A DNA stretch of 64,000 bases from JABFXX01 sp964419605. GTDB taxonomy: Bacteria > Myxococcota_A > Polyangia > Haliangiales > Haliangiaceae. The notes under the pieces are model-generated. The model worked only from the letters and a program-made list of their open reading frames with translations, ran no database searches and was not told where the DNA came from. Positions 14,946-23,757 of this stretch are shown piece by piece (the stretch's first letter is position 1; the number at the start of each line of letters is the position of its first letter). The stretch spans positions 1-64,000 of the forward strand of contig CAYQQM010000012.1 in the NCBI GenBank assembly GCA_964419605.1, written 5' to 3'. The translations under genes were made by a program, and so were the position numbers.

Positions 14946-16946
14946 GTGCAGGCCACTTCATCTTCCACGGACCCGAAGGTTTCACTGCGCTCGTTGCTAT
15001 TTCGGAGCAGCGAAGCGAAGCGAGTCCTCGGTCTGGGCATCGCAATTGCTGTTGCCGGCGCCCTCGTGGCGCACACGCTCGCTCGTCGTCGAGAACAAGT
15101 CGAGTTCTCTCACCGCGCGGCGAGTCTCATTGCGCGCATTGAGGAGTCGCTTGTTGCCCCCTTGGAAGCGCTTAAGGCATTGGACGCGTTCACTCAGGCT
15201 GTCTCCGAACCTAGCGCCGCGGCGTTCGCTCGCTTCGCGGACACGTTTCTTTCCCGCTATCCAAGTCTCGCTGCCCTGGAATGGGCGCAAGTTGTTCGCG
15301 CCGACGAGCGAGACGCGTTCGAGGCCAAGTACTCACGAGAACTTGGTCGAGCGTTCGAGATTCGCGCGCCCGACGCCACAGGAAAAATGGTCCGATCGCC
15401 AGCTCGGGATCGCTATGCAGTTCTCACCCGCATGGCACCCGCAATCGGCGGGCTCGAGGGCTTGGACGTTGCTTTCGAACCGGTGAGGGCGCGGTTCCTC
15501 GACGATGCGTCTCGCCGCCGCGGTACCACGGCCTCGGCAAAGTTCCAGCTTGTCGAAGATCCGCCGGCCATGTATTCGGTGGCGGTATACGAACCCCAGT
15601 TTGTGGGATCCCCGAACGAAGTCTCCGTGGGGAGCACGCCAGTCGCGGTGAAGTCGCTCGCGATTGCGCTATATCGAATTTCGCCGCTATTGCGTCGAGT
15701 TCTCGATGGCGCCGCGGCGGAAGTCCCCTGGGGGGGCGCGCTGCGTCGCGATGAGCAGCTCACACTTATCGACGAAGATCCTTCGCTTGCCCCGGGGGAC
15801 CGCGTTTTGTTTTCCACCACAGCCACAACCACCACCCGCGGTCTCGATTACACTCGAACGATCGCGTTCGCTGGCAGACGGTGGCTCGCGGTGGTCACGG
15901 CACCGCGCCGCAGTCATGTCCTGGTCCCACTCGGTATGTTTGTTGTCGGCGTGCTGCTCGCCATAGCGGTAAGTACTGCCGTTGCTGCTGCGCGTGCGAG
16001 TGCGGAGCTCCGGCGCAAGAATCGAGCGCTGGCCTCGCTGGGCCAATACAAGCTTGTCCGACTCATTGCAACCGGTGGCATGGGCTGCGTGTACGAGGCG
16101 CAGCACACCTTGTTGCGTCGACGCACTGCAGTGAAGGTCATTGCGGCGCAGAACGTATCGGCCGAGACGCGAGAGCTGTTCGATCAGGAGGCAAAGGTCA
16201 CCAGTGAACTAACTCACGACAATACGATTACCGTGTTTGACTACGGTCATTCCGCCGAGGGCGAGTTCTATCTCGCAATGGAATATGTCGTTGGGCTAAG
16301 CCTGGATGCAATCGTGCAGCGGTTTGGTCCGGTGTCGCCGGCGCGGGCGAAGCATATTTTGGTCCAAGTCTGCGGATCACTGGCTGAAGCTCACGCCCTA
16401 GGCGTTGTACATCGCGACATCAAACCCGCGAACATTATGGTGGGGCCTCGGGCGGGTGCATACGACCACGTCAAAGTTCTCGACTTTGGCCTCGCAAAGA
16501 CCAAGCGTAGCAGGGCCGATCACGTGGTGGGCACTCCGCGCTACATGGCCCCAGAAGCATTTGCCGCTCCCGACGCGTTAGCTCAGAGCGCCGATATTTA
16601 CTCATTGGGTTGTGTGGCCTTTTTTCTGTTGACCGCACGAGATGTGTTTGAGCACAGCGCCTATGAGGCGATCGTCGAGGCGCAGCTTTCGCAACTTCCG
16701 CCTACCGTTCAATCGTGCGGTGTCGACGTACCCGTCGAATTGGATCACATGATCGCAATGTGTCTCGCGAAGGACCCGGATCAGCGCTTTCGCTCAGTCC
16801 GACATCTCGCCGCTGCACTTGCCTCGTTGTCCCTTGGGGAATGGACGGCTGCAGATGCGGGCCGCTGGTGGGCCGACGTGGATCTCTCGGCCAGCCCCCT
16901 CGAAGGTTCTCCGTTGCGCAAGACCATTCAGGTGCGCGCGACCTAG
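14946..16946 (+). CDS. CHASE-domain receptor Ser/Thr protein kinase
   Basis: 666 residues, GTG start. A first membrane helix (about 28-45) leads into an extracytoplasmic region of about 260 residues with CHASE features: F-S-H-R-A-A-S-L-I-A-R-I, Y-P-S-L-A-A-L-E-W-A-Q-V-V, D-R-Y-A-V-L-T-R-M-A-P. A second helix lies near 320-345. A full kinase domain follows: G-G-M-G-C-V-Y, T-A-V-K-V-I, H-R-D-I-K-P-A-N, L-D-F-G-L-A-K, G-T-P-R-Y-M-A-P-E. CHASE is best known as the ligand sensor of histidine kinases and cyclases, so this pairing with a Hanks kinase is uncommon. The sensory loop carries a 36-base dispersed repeat coding E-V-P-W-G-G-A-L. Confidence 0.88.
   Translation: MQATSSSTDPKVSLRSLLFRSSEAKRVLGLGIAIAVAGALVAHTLARRREQVEFSHRAASLIARIEESLVAPLEALKALDAFTQAVSEPSAAAFARFADTFLSRYPSLAALEWAQVVRADERDAFEAKYSRELGRAFEIRAPDATGKMVRSPARDRYAVLTRMAPAIGGLEGLDVAFEPVRARFLDDASRRRGTTASAKFQLVEDPPAMYSVAVYEPQFVGSPNEVSVGSTPVAVKSLAIALYRISPLLRRVLDGAAAEVPWGGALRRDEQLTLIDEDPSLAPGDRVLFSTTATTTTRGLDYTRTIAFAGRRWLAVVTAPRRSHVLVPLGMFVVGVLLAIAVSTAVAAARASAELRRKNRALASLGQYKLVRLIATGGMGCVYEAQHTLLRRRTAVKVIAAQNVSAETRELFDQEAKVTSELTHDNTITVFDYGHSAEGEFYLAMEYVVGLSLDAIVQRFGPVSPARAKHILVQVCGSLAEAHALGVVHRDIKPANIMVGPRAGAYDHVKVLDFGLAKTKRSRADHVVGTPRYMAPEAFAAPDALAQSADIYSLGCVAFFLLTARDVFEHSAYEAIVEAQLSQLPPTVQSCGVDVPVELDHMIAMCLAKDPDQRFRSVRHLAAALASLSLGEWTAADAGRWWADVDLSASPLEGSPLRKTIQVRAT
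15708..15743 (+). repeat. 36-bp dispersed palindromic repeat, copy 1
   Basis: This segment (GGCGCC, GGAAGTCCCC and GGGGGG cores) matches 45093-45128 at 31 of 36 bases with no gaps. It is read in the same frame in both genes as D-G-A-x-x-E-V-P-x-G-G-A-L. The CCCC-T-GGGG centre and outer GGCGC/GCGC parts make it partly self-complementary. Confidence 0.75.
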
Positions 16947-17271
16947 CCAGAGCTTGCAAGCAAATTGTGTCGGTAAACACGAGCAGGCTGCTCGGTTTGG
17001 TGCGATGTTTCGATGGTGATCGGGGTGCCTCGGCTACTGGAGAGGCGGTCAACCGGTCAATGCGCTCGCGACAGTTCGACCAAGACGCCGGCGCGTTCCC
17101 GCTGGGTCGCCGGCGCGCACCCGGTTGTTTCCCGAATCCGCTACCACTATCGTAAGGGTCGTCACCACTCCATCACGGATTCGCCCATGGATTGGCACTG
17201 TGCGGTTGCGCGCTTCGACAATAACCGCTGAGGCAGTGCACTGTTGCTGGTAAGCAAGAACTTGAGCGCAA
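16947..17271. other. 325-bp convergent gap without recognisable gene
   Basis: This lies between the 3' ends of the CHASE kinase gene and the large repeat lipoprotein gene. Only short shadow-like frames occur. One stem, GCCGGCG (17087-17093) with CGCCGGC (17108-17114), might help end transcription, but no T-run follows. I see nothing else. Confidence 0.5.
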
Positions 17272-20200
17272 CTACCGGAGCAAGACCCCCATGCCGTATT
17301 CGGGGCCATTGAAGATCCAGTGAGAGTGATCGTTCATAAGGTGAAAGCCACCGGCGTTGCACACAGCCCAATAGACATTGGGCCACGCCGGGGTGCCGGT
17401 CATGGCGCAAGTGAAATCAAACACGGCTGGGGTAACCCCGAACGTGGTCCACGGGGCGCGCGCCGCGGCGGAGTCACCAACAGGAATATTCAGGTTGAGG
17501 ATGTTGCCATCGCGCAAGTTGCGCATCGGCCGCGAATTGACGGCGGAATGCACCTGACCGCCGTTGCCATCGATCATGATCGTCGAGCTGTTGTATGCCA
17601 ACCAGCGCACGTAGCCGACCGGCAGATAGCGGCACGTGCCGGGCCCTGGCACCGCCACGGCGCATTCTGTGGGACCAAGTCCGCCCGCCGTCGACAAGGC
17701 CAGAGTCCAACCGCCGCCGTACCGGGTTTGATCGCAATAGCCGATAAATTGCGGATTAGGGCCACTGCCATCGAGATCCAGGACATACGTGCCATCGGCT
17801 GGTGCGTGACCATTGGCCTTGATGCTGGCACAGGTCGTCGCGCAGTAAACGCCTACCGTGACGTTGTTCGCGGGCATGGTGCCCGTCGGGTAGGGAACGT
17901 TGCAACGCTGGTCAACGTCGGCGGCACGGGGCCCAGTGGGCTGCGTAAGCACCGTGACACTGATCGGGTCGCCGTGCGCGACGGAGATTGGGAACGGCTG
18001 CACGCCGGCACTGGTTACCGTAAGGTTGTTACCGCCGGCGTTTTGCAGCGTGACAGCGCCACCGTTGCCCGAGACCAATCCGCGAACGTCGACGTAAAGC
18101 GTGTAGCGGTTGGTCGTGCAAGTGATTGCCACGTCAGCCATCGCAGCTCCAACCACGCCTGACGTCGGAGACGCGACGCAGGTTTGCTGCCGCGGCGTAG
18201 TCGGCTGGGATACAAAGCTGATCGTATACGTCGATCCGCTTAGCTGCGTGCCCGTGAAGGTGTATGTGCCATTGGCGTTGGCAGTGATGTTGCTCGCACC
18301 GTTCTTTTGGAAGGTTACGGCGCCACCGGAGACGAGGCCAGACACGATGGCGCGAATCTCGTAGGCGTTGGTCGTGCACGCGACCGCAACGCTGGTGATG
18401 TTTGCGTTGGTGACGTTGCCCGTGCCGGCAGTTACCGTGCAGGTCTGTGCGATGGGGGCAGTGGGCTGAGTCGCCACAGCGACGGCGTAGCTAGCACCGC
18501 TGGCGATAGGCGTCGCGAACGCAAACGTTCCATCCGAGGTAACCCTGAGCGGATCGCCGCCATTGTTGTTGAGCACAAGCGTATTGCCGTTGGCCAGGCC
18601 AGAAACGGTGCCCCCGATCAGATAGGTATTGGTGGCGCAGTTGACGACCACACTAGTGATGTTGGTTCCACCGACGAGGCCGGTGCCACCGGAGACGCTA
18701 CAGCTCTGCGTCGGCGAAGCGGGCTGAACCTCCACGGTGACTGTGTAGTTGTTTCCGCTGAGCACGGGACTCGCGAACGTGAACGCACCGTTGCCGGCGA
18801 TATTGAGGAACTGGAGCGTATTGCCCTGCATCCGCAAGCGCAGCCCCGTGCCAACGAGCCCGACGACGGTGCCTGAAATCGAGAACGAGTTGACCTGGCA
18901 GCTAATCGAAATGTTGGTGACATTGCTCGCCGCGATCACGCCGGCTCCGTTGGTCACCGTGCAGGTCTGGCTGGGGCCGGTCGGCTGCGACAAGACCGTG
19001 ACGTTGTAGTTGTTGCCGCTGGCAACCGGGGTGGCAAAGCTGAATGCACCATTCGCAGTCAAGGTGCGCGTCGAGCCGCCCATATTGGACAGGACAAGCG
19101 TCGTCCCCGCTTTGAGTCCGGCGAGCGAGCCGCCCACCGAGTAGGTGTTGGCAACGCAGGTCACGACGGCATCAGCGTAGGGCGCGCCACCCATGGTGCC
19201 CGCCCCGCTGGCGACGGTACAAGTTTGGGAGATCGGGCTCGCGGGCTGCGTGGTGACTGAGATGTTGAACGTCGCGCCGCTCGCAATGGGCGTTGCAAAC
19301 TGGAAGCTGCCATTCGCGTTGACGGTAACGTTCTGACCATTGCTGGTCAGAACCACGCTCTGACCGCTGGCGAGTCCGGCGACCGCGCCGCCGAGCGTGA
19401 AGCGATTGGTCGTGCAGGTGACGGCGATGTTGCCAACGTTGCTCCCGCCGATCGTACCCGTGCCGTTTGTCACCACACAGTTTTGGCTTGGCGTCGTCGG
19501 ATCGGCAGCCACGGTGACGGCGTAACTCTGGCCACTTGCGACCGGGGTCGAAAACGCGAACGAGCCATCGCTGGTCAGCACGAGCGAATCGCCGCCGCTA
19601 TTTTGCAAGGTCAGCGTGCCGGCAAGCCCGGTGACGGTACCGCCCACGGTGTAGGTATTGGTCGCGCAATTGACGACCACGCCCGTCACCGCTGCACCGC
19701 CGACTGTGCCCGTGCCACCCGACACCACGCAGGTCTGAACGGGGGCAGAGGGCTGCGCGCCGATCGTGACATCAAACGTGGCGCCGCTGGCGATCGCGAT
19801 CGAGAAGTTGAATGTGCCATTGGCCGCAACGATGGTGTCGTCGCCGCCGTTGTTACGCAGCGCAACCGCGGCGCCGGAAGCGAGTCCCACCACGCTGCCA
19901 CCGACTGAATAGCGATTGGTCGTGCATGTGATCACGGCGGCCGTCATGTCCGCAGTTCCCACGGTACCGGCGCCATTGTCTACGACGCAGGTCTGCGAAA
20001 TCGGCACGCTCGGCTGCGTAGCGACCTGGACGTTGTACGCGTTGCCGCTGGCCACACGGGTGGCAAACGCAAACGCGCCGTTGGTCGAAATCGTCAGATC
20101 GTCGCCAGCGTTGTTTTGTACGATCAAGCTCTGCCCAGGCGCCAATCCGACGACCGTTCCGCCGACGACGTGCGGGTTCGAAACGCAATTTACGACGACG

Positions 20201-21588
20201 GCGGTGATGTTTTCGCTGGACACGGTACCTATGCCGCTTTGGACCGAACAGGTCTGATCGATCGGAGCCAGTGGTTGACTGAAAATCGTCACGTTGTACG
20301 ACGTGCCGCTGGCCAGCGGCGTCGCGAACGAGAATGCACCGTTTGCGCTGAGCTCAACGGTTTGGCCATCGGTGTTGCGCAAGGAGGCCCGGCCGGAAAG
20401 CCCGTTGACGGTGCCGCCGAGCAGGTAGGTGTTGGTCGCACAGTTAACGACGACACCGGTGGCAGCTTGACTGCCGATGGTGCCGTCGCCCCCGGCGATA
20501 TGACACGTCTGAGCGGGTGACGAAGGCTGTTCTGCAACCTCGACGGCGTAACTGGCGCCACTCGCCAAAGGCGTAGTAAACGTAAAGGTGCCGTTGGCAC
20601 CGACGACAAGTTCATCGCCGCCATTGTTGGCAAGCCGTACGCTTCCGCCCGGTGCCAAGCCGGTGACCGTGCCTCCCAGGGTGAACTGGTTGGTGGTGCA
20701 AACCACCGAGACGGTGGTGATTGCGCTATTGACGACGCTGCCATCGCCTCCGGCGACCTGGCAGGTTTGCGAGACCGGCCCATTGGGCGCCGACCCGAGC
20801 GTTATGTGGTAGGCCGCCTGGCTTGCGACCGCGGTCGAGAACGAGAACGCGCCATTGCCTGAAACAACGATCGATTCTTGATCATTGTTGGTAAGAACCA
20901 ACGAGTTGCCGGGAGCAAGGCCTAGCAACACACCGCCGATGGCAAACCTGTTCATCGTGCACACGACGGTGACATTTTCGATGTTGCGATCGGCGATCGC
21001 GCCGCGCCCATTGGCGATTTCGCAGGTTTGCGACGCAGGGAAATTTGGCTGCCGGACGATCTGCACGTCGTAGCGGACGCCGCTCAATACCGGCGCGCCG
21101 AACAGGAACGTCCCATTGTCGGTCAGAGAAATCTGGTCACCCGCGTTGTTCGAGAGGACGACGGTGCCGACCAGACCGGTGATGGTGCCGCCCACCGCGA
21201 AGGTGCTGCGCGAGCACGCTACGCGGATATCGGTGACTTCCCCCGACGCAATACCTGCGCCATTGGTGACAAAGCATCCTTGCGCGACGCTGCCGGAAGG
21301 ATTGGTCTTGACGGTGACGTTGTAAAACCCACCCTCAGGTACGGGCACCGCGAAGGTAAACGGGCCATCCGCAGTGACGGTCAGGTCATCGCCGGCGGTG
21401 CTGTGCAGCACTACTTGGGCGCCGGGAAGCAGGCCGCTGACGGTACCGCCGATGTGATAGCGCAACCGCTTGTCGGCATCCATGCCGGGTACTGCGCCGT
21501 CGGAGGATACCTTGACACGGTCGGAACACCCGCTCCACAGCAATGCGGCGAGCGCCAAGCGAACCAAGACGCGCGAAAGGTCAAGCAT
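17272..21588 (-). CDS. Giant repeat lipoprotein with fibrinogen-like C-terminal domain
   Basis: About 1438 residues from the ATG at 21588; an ATG at 21603 is equally possible, and the longer frame upstream lacks a signal. The signal ends at L-L-W-S-G-C, so the protein is predicted to be lipid-anchored. Next come 14 repeats of about 80-90 residues on the plan V-G-G-T-V-x-G-L...L-x-N-N-G-G-D...F-x-F-x-T-P-x-A-S-G...Y-x-V-T-V...Q-P...Q-T-C...G-T-V...V-x-C-x-T-N, each with two Cys likely to form one disulfide. The last 180 residues begin C-A-S-I-K and include C-D-Q-T-R-Y-G-G-G-W-T-L-A-L, the hallmark of fibrinogen-related globular domains. Probably a surface adhesin or glycan-binding protein. Confidence 0.85.
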   Translation of the reverse strand: MLDLSRVLVRLALAALLWSGCSDRVKVSSDGAVPGMDADKRLRYHIGGTVSGLLPGAQVVLHSTAGDDLTVTADGPFTFAVPVPEGGFYNVTVKTNPSGSVAQGCFVTNGAGIASGEVTDIRVACSRSTFAVGGTITGLVGTVVLSNNAGDQISLTDNGTFLFGAPVLSGVRYDVQIVRQPNFPASQTCEIANGRGAIADRNIENVTVVCTMNRFAIGGVLLGLAPGNSLVLTNNDQESIVVSGNGAFSFSTAVASQAAYHITLGSAPNGPVSQTCQVAGGDGSVVNSAITTVSVVCTTNQFTLGGTVTGLAPGGSVRLANNGGDELVVGANGTFTFTTPLASGASYAVEVAEQPSSPAQTCHIAGGDGTIGSQAATGVVVNCATNTYLLGGTVNGLSGRASLRNTDGQTVELSANGAFSFATPLASGTSYNVTIFSQPLAPIDQTCSVQSGIGTVSSENITAVVVNCVSNPHVVGGTVVGLAPGQSLIVQNNAGDDLTISTNGAFAFATRVASGNAYNVQVATQPSVPISQTCVVDNGAGTVGTADMTAAVITCTTNRYSVGGSVVGLASGAAVALRNNGGDDTIVAANGTFNFSIAIASGATFDVTIGAQPSAPVQTCVVSGGTGTVGGAAVTGVVVNCATNTYTVGGTVTGLAGTLTLQNSGGDSLVLTSDGSFAFSTPVASGQSYAVTVAADPTTPSQNCVVTNGTGTIGGSNVGNIAVTCTTNRFTLGGAVAGLASGQSVVLTSNGQNVTVNANGSFQFATPIASGATFNISVTTQPASPISQTCTVASGAGTMGGAPYADAVVTCVANTYSVGGSLAGLKAGTTLVLSNMGGSTRTLTANGAFSFATPVASGNNYNVTVLSQPTGPSQTCTVTNGAGVIAASNVTNISISCQVNSFSISGTVVGLVGTGLRLRMQGNTLQFLNIAGNGAFTFASPVLSGNNYTVTVEVQPASPTQSCSVSGGTGLVGGTNITSVVVNCATNTYLIGGTVSGLANGNTLVLNNNGGDPLRVTSDGTFAFATPIASGASYAVAVATQPTAPIAQTCTVTAGTGNVTNANITSVAVACTTNAYEIRAIVSGLVSGGAVTFQKNGASNITANANGTYTFTGTQLSGSTYTISFVSQPTTPRQQTCVASPTSGVVGAAMADVAITCTTNRYTLYVDVRGLVSGNGGAVTLQNAGGNNLTVTSAGVQPFPISVAHGDPISVTVLTQPTGPRAADVDQRCNVPYPTGTMPANNVTVGVYCATTCASIKANGHAPADGTYVLDLDGSGPNPQFIGYCDQTRYGGGWTLALSTAGGLGPTECAVAVPGPGTCRYLPVGYVRWLAYNSSTIMIDGNGGQVHSAVNSRPMRNLRDGNILNLNIPVGDSAAARAPWTTFGVTPAVFDFTCAMTGTPAWPNVYWAVCNAGGFHLMNDHSHWIFNGPEYGMGVLLR

Positions 21589-21805
21589 CGTCCATCGTAA
21601 CATCGTCTTGAGCGTGCTTGCAAAACACCCGAGGCAAAAAGCCGCATCGCGATGCAGGGCGCTGGACGACCCAAGGGCTTGATCCCTCCGACCAAACCGC
21701 TCTGTCGGGGCAGCGCACCACGTGGCCGCCCCGGGAAATCCCGCGCCGCGCGGCGGAGCGCACCGCGATCTAGCGAGTGCCGTGCTATACCGCGTACGGC
21801 CGCCC

Positions 21806-22387
21806 ATGGCGAAAGGTTCACCCTACATCGTACTTGCTCGCGACCTGCCGGTGCGCCGGACTTTCGAAGTTCCGGCGTCGCGGGTATCCGACTGGGTAAA
21901 GGGGGTGCCCATGCGCGAAGCGCTGGACGCACCTGACCCCGATCCGAACGCGGGATCCGGCCAAGCCACGTTTGACTTATACGCCGACGGCAGTCACGTG
22001 TTCGCGAATGGCGCGCTTTCGGGATTTATCACGGTGGCGTGCAGCCGATGCGTGGGGCCGGTCCGACTGCCGATTGAGGAGTCGCTTCACGTGACGTTCA
22101 TGCCTCCCGACGAATTGCCGAGCGACCATACCGATGGCGACGAGGACGGGGACGAAGTGACGGCAGAGGACATCGACGTTTTTCCATTTGACGGCGATCG
22201 CATCGACCTCGAGCCGATGTTGCGCGAGCAATTCATCCTCGCGATCCCGTTTGCTCCATTATGTCGCGACGACTGTCGAGGGCTATGCCCCAAGTGCGGT
22301 GCGGACCGGAATACGTCTCCCTGTCAATGTGAGGCGCCCGTGGACCCCCGGTTGGAGGGCCTGCGCAACCTGAAGCTCCCGTCGTAG
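21806..22387 (+). CDS. yceD: YceD/DUF177 family protein
   Basis: 193 residues. The family is defined by position before rpmF and by Cys pairs: here C-S-R-C (about residue 75) and the C-terminal C-R-D-D-C-R-G-L-C-P-K-C-G plus C-Q-C. A strongly acidic stretch lies in the middle. YceD proteins are linked to 23S rRNA processing or accumulation in bacteria and plants. The ATG at 21806 removes an unconvincing upstream extension. The next gene is rpmF, the conserved neighbourhood. The divergent lipoprotein gene starts 217 bases away. Confidence 0.88.
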   Translation: MAKGSPYIVLARDLPVRRTFEVPASRVSDWVKGVPMREALDAPDPDPNAGSGQATFDLYADGSHVFANGALSGFITVACSRCVGPVRLPIEESLHVTFMPPDELPSDHTDGDEDGDEVTAEDIDVFPFDGDRIDLEPMLREQFILAIPFAPLCRDDCRGLCPKCGADRNTSPCQCEAPVDPRLEGLRNLKLPS

Positions 22388-22523
22388 AGCGAGATCCGCG
22401 CCAGTTTTTTCTGTCAGAAATCGGGACAGGGGCGAGCCCCATGGCGAATTCTCCCTCCCTTGCGGCACAAAGGCTTGAAATCGGGCCGCCGAACTGGCAT
22501 GACACCCGGCTCGGAGACAGCCC

Positions 22524-22724
22524 ATGGCATTGCAAAAACGACGACGCGGCCCCGCCGTTACGCGCCACCAACGTTCGGCGTGGAGCAGGAAGTCCGGAGA
22601 AAATCGCCCAACGGTACAGGCATGCAAAGCGTGTGGAGCGCCTCGCGTTCCACATCGTGTATGCATGAGCTGCGGCCAGTACGGCGGCGAGCAGATCCTC
22701 GCTAAGAAAACTGCCGACGAATAG
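22524..22724 (+). CDS. rpmF: 50S ribosomal protein L32
   Basis: 66 residues. The basic N-terminus M-A-L-Q-K-R-R-R-G and the zinc-ribbon part C-K-A-C-G-A-P-R-V-P-H-R-V-C-M-S-C-G-Q-Y are typical of L32 with two Cys pairs (the zinc-binding form). A Shine-Dalgarno GGAG lies about 8 bases before the ATG. It sits between yceD and the fatty acid synthesis genes, as in many bacteria, but plsX and fabH, usually next, are absent here. Confidence 0.95.
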   Translation: MALQKRRRGPAVTRHQRSAWSRKSGENRPTVQACKACGAPRVPHRVCMSCGQYGGEQILAKKTADE

Positions 22725-22836
22725 ACCTGCCATTATGGTAAGTCCATGTAACAACAATGGTTTCTAACCTGCTTGACGGGACGAATGTTCCGCGGTCGAG
22801 TTGCGGTTTCCCGCCTCGAGGCCCGTGACGTCTGCA

Positions 22837-23757
22837 ATGAAAACCGCGCTGCTTTTCCCGGGTCAAGGCTCGCAGCGAGTGGGCATGGGAGCAGCCTTCG
22901 CAAGCTCCTTTATCGAAGCGCGACGTACGTACGAGGAAGCCGATGCGGTGCTCGGGTTCTCGTTGTCTCGATTGTGCTTTGAGGGGCCCGACATCGAGCT
23001 CACGCTGACCCAGAACGCGCAGCCCGCAATCCTGACCACGTCGATTGCGATTTTTCGCGTCTGGGAGGCTCAGGGAATTTCGTACGACGCCGTGGCTGGG
23101 CACTCTCTCGGGGAGTGGAGCGCGCTCGTTGCAGCAGGTGCGATCGCCTTCGCGGATGCTGTGCGCCTGACCCACCAGCGCGGGACGTTTATGCAGGAGG
23201 CCGTTCCGGTTGGCCAGGGAGGGATGGCGGCAGTCATCGGCCTTGAATTAGAGGCTGCGCGGTTATTGTGCGCGGACGCGTCGCGACCCGGAGAGCCTGT
23301 AGAAGCCGCAAACCTTAATGGCGGCGGGCAGATCGTAATTAGCGGGCACATCGCAGCAATTGAACGCGCGATCGCAGGCTCTAAAGCGGCGGGTGCAAAG
23401 CTGGCGAAGAAGTTGCCGGTGAGTGCACCGTTTCACAGCTCGATGATGGCGCCGGCCGCAGAGCGACTCGCCGCTGCGATGTCGGATCTTGTCATCGCAG
23501 CACCACGAGTTCCACTTGTGGCTAACGTGACAGCCGAGCCCACTCAGGATCCATCGCAGATCGGCAAGCTTCTGGTTCGACAGGTGGTAGCTCCTGTGCG
23601 CTGGGAGGAGTCGGTGCAGCAGCTCGTCCGCGGTGGCGTAGTGCGCGGATACGAATTTGGCGCAGGCGCGGTACTTCGCGGTTTGGTAAAACGCATTAGC
23701 TCGGCGATTGAAGTTACCGCGATTGCCGAGCCACACGAACTAGGAGCTCAGGCGTAA
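22837..23757 (+). CDS. fabD: Malonyl-CoA:ACP transacylase
   Basis: 306 residues from the ATG at 22837, which gives the canonical N-terminus M-K-T-A-L-L-F-P-G-Q-G-S-Q. It loads malonyl groups onto ACP for fatty acid elongation. The active-site serine is in A-G-H-S-L-G-E-W and the catalytic His in S-A-P-F-H-S-S-M-M. The oxyanion Gln is in the G-Q-G-S-Q motif and the malonate-binding Arg is in T-H-Q-R-G-T-F-M-Q-E. The stop overlaps the fabG start by one base. Confidence 0.95.
   Translation: MKTALLFPGQGSQRVGMGAAFASSFIEARRTYEEADAVLGFSLSRLCFEGPDIELTLTQNAQPAILTTSIAIFRVWEAQGISYDAVAGHSLGEWSALVAAGAIAFADAVRLTHQRGTFMQEAVPVGQGGMAAVIGLELEAARLLCADASRPGEPVEAANLNGGGQIVISGHIAAIERAIAGSKAAGAKLAKKLPVSAPFHSSMMAPAAERLAAAMSDLVIAAPRVPLVANVTAEPTQDPSQIGKLLVRQVVAPVRWEESVQQLVRGGVVRGYEFGAGAVLRGLVKRISSAIEVTAIAEPHELGAQA

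Noticed and set aside
17272..21588. Forward frames opposite the repeat lipoprotein gene
   Set aside because: They mirror the periodic repeats on the other strand and have no motifs of their own.
22401..22415. Intrinsic terminator at a six-T run after yceD
   Set aside because: No stable stem lies directly before the T-run.
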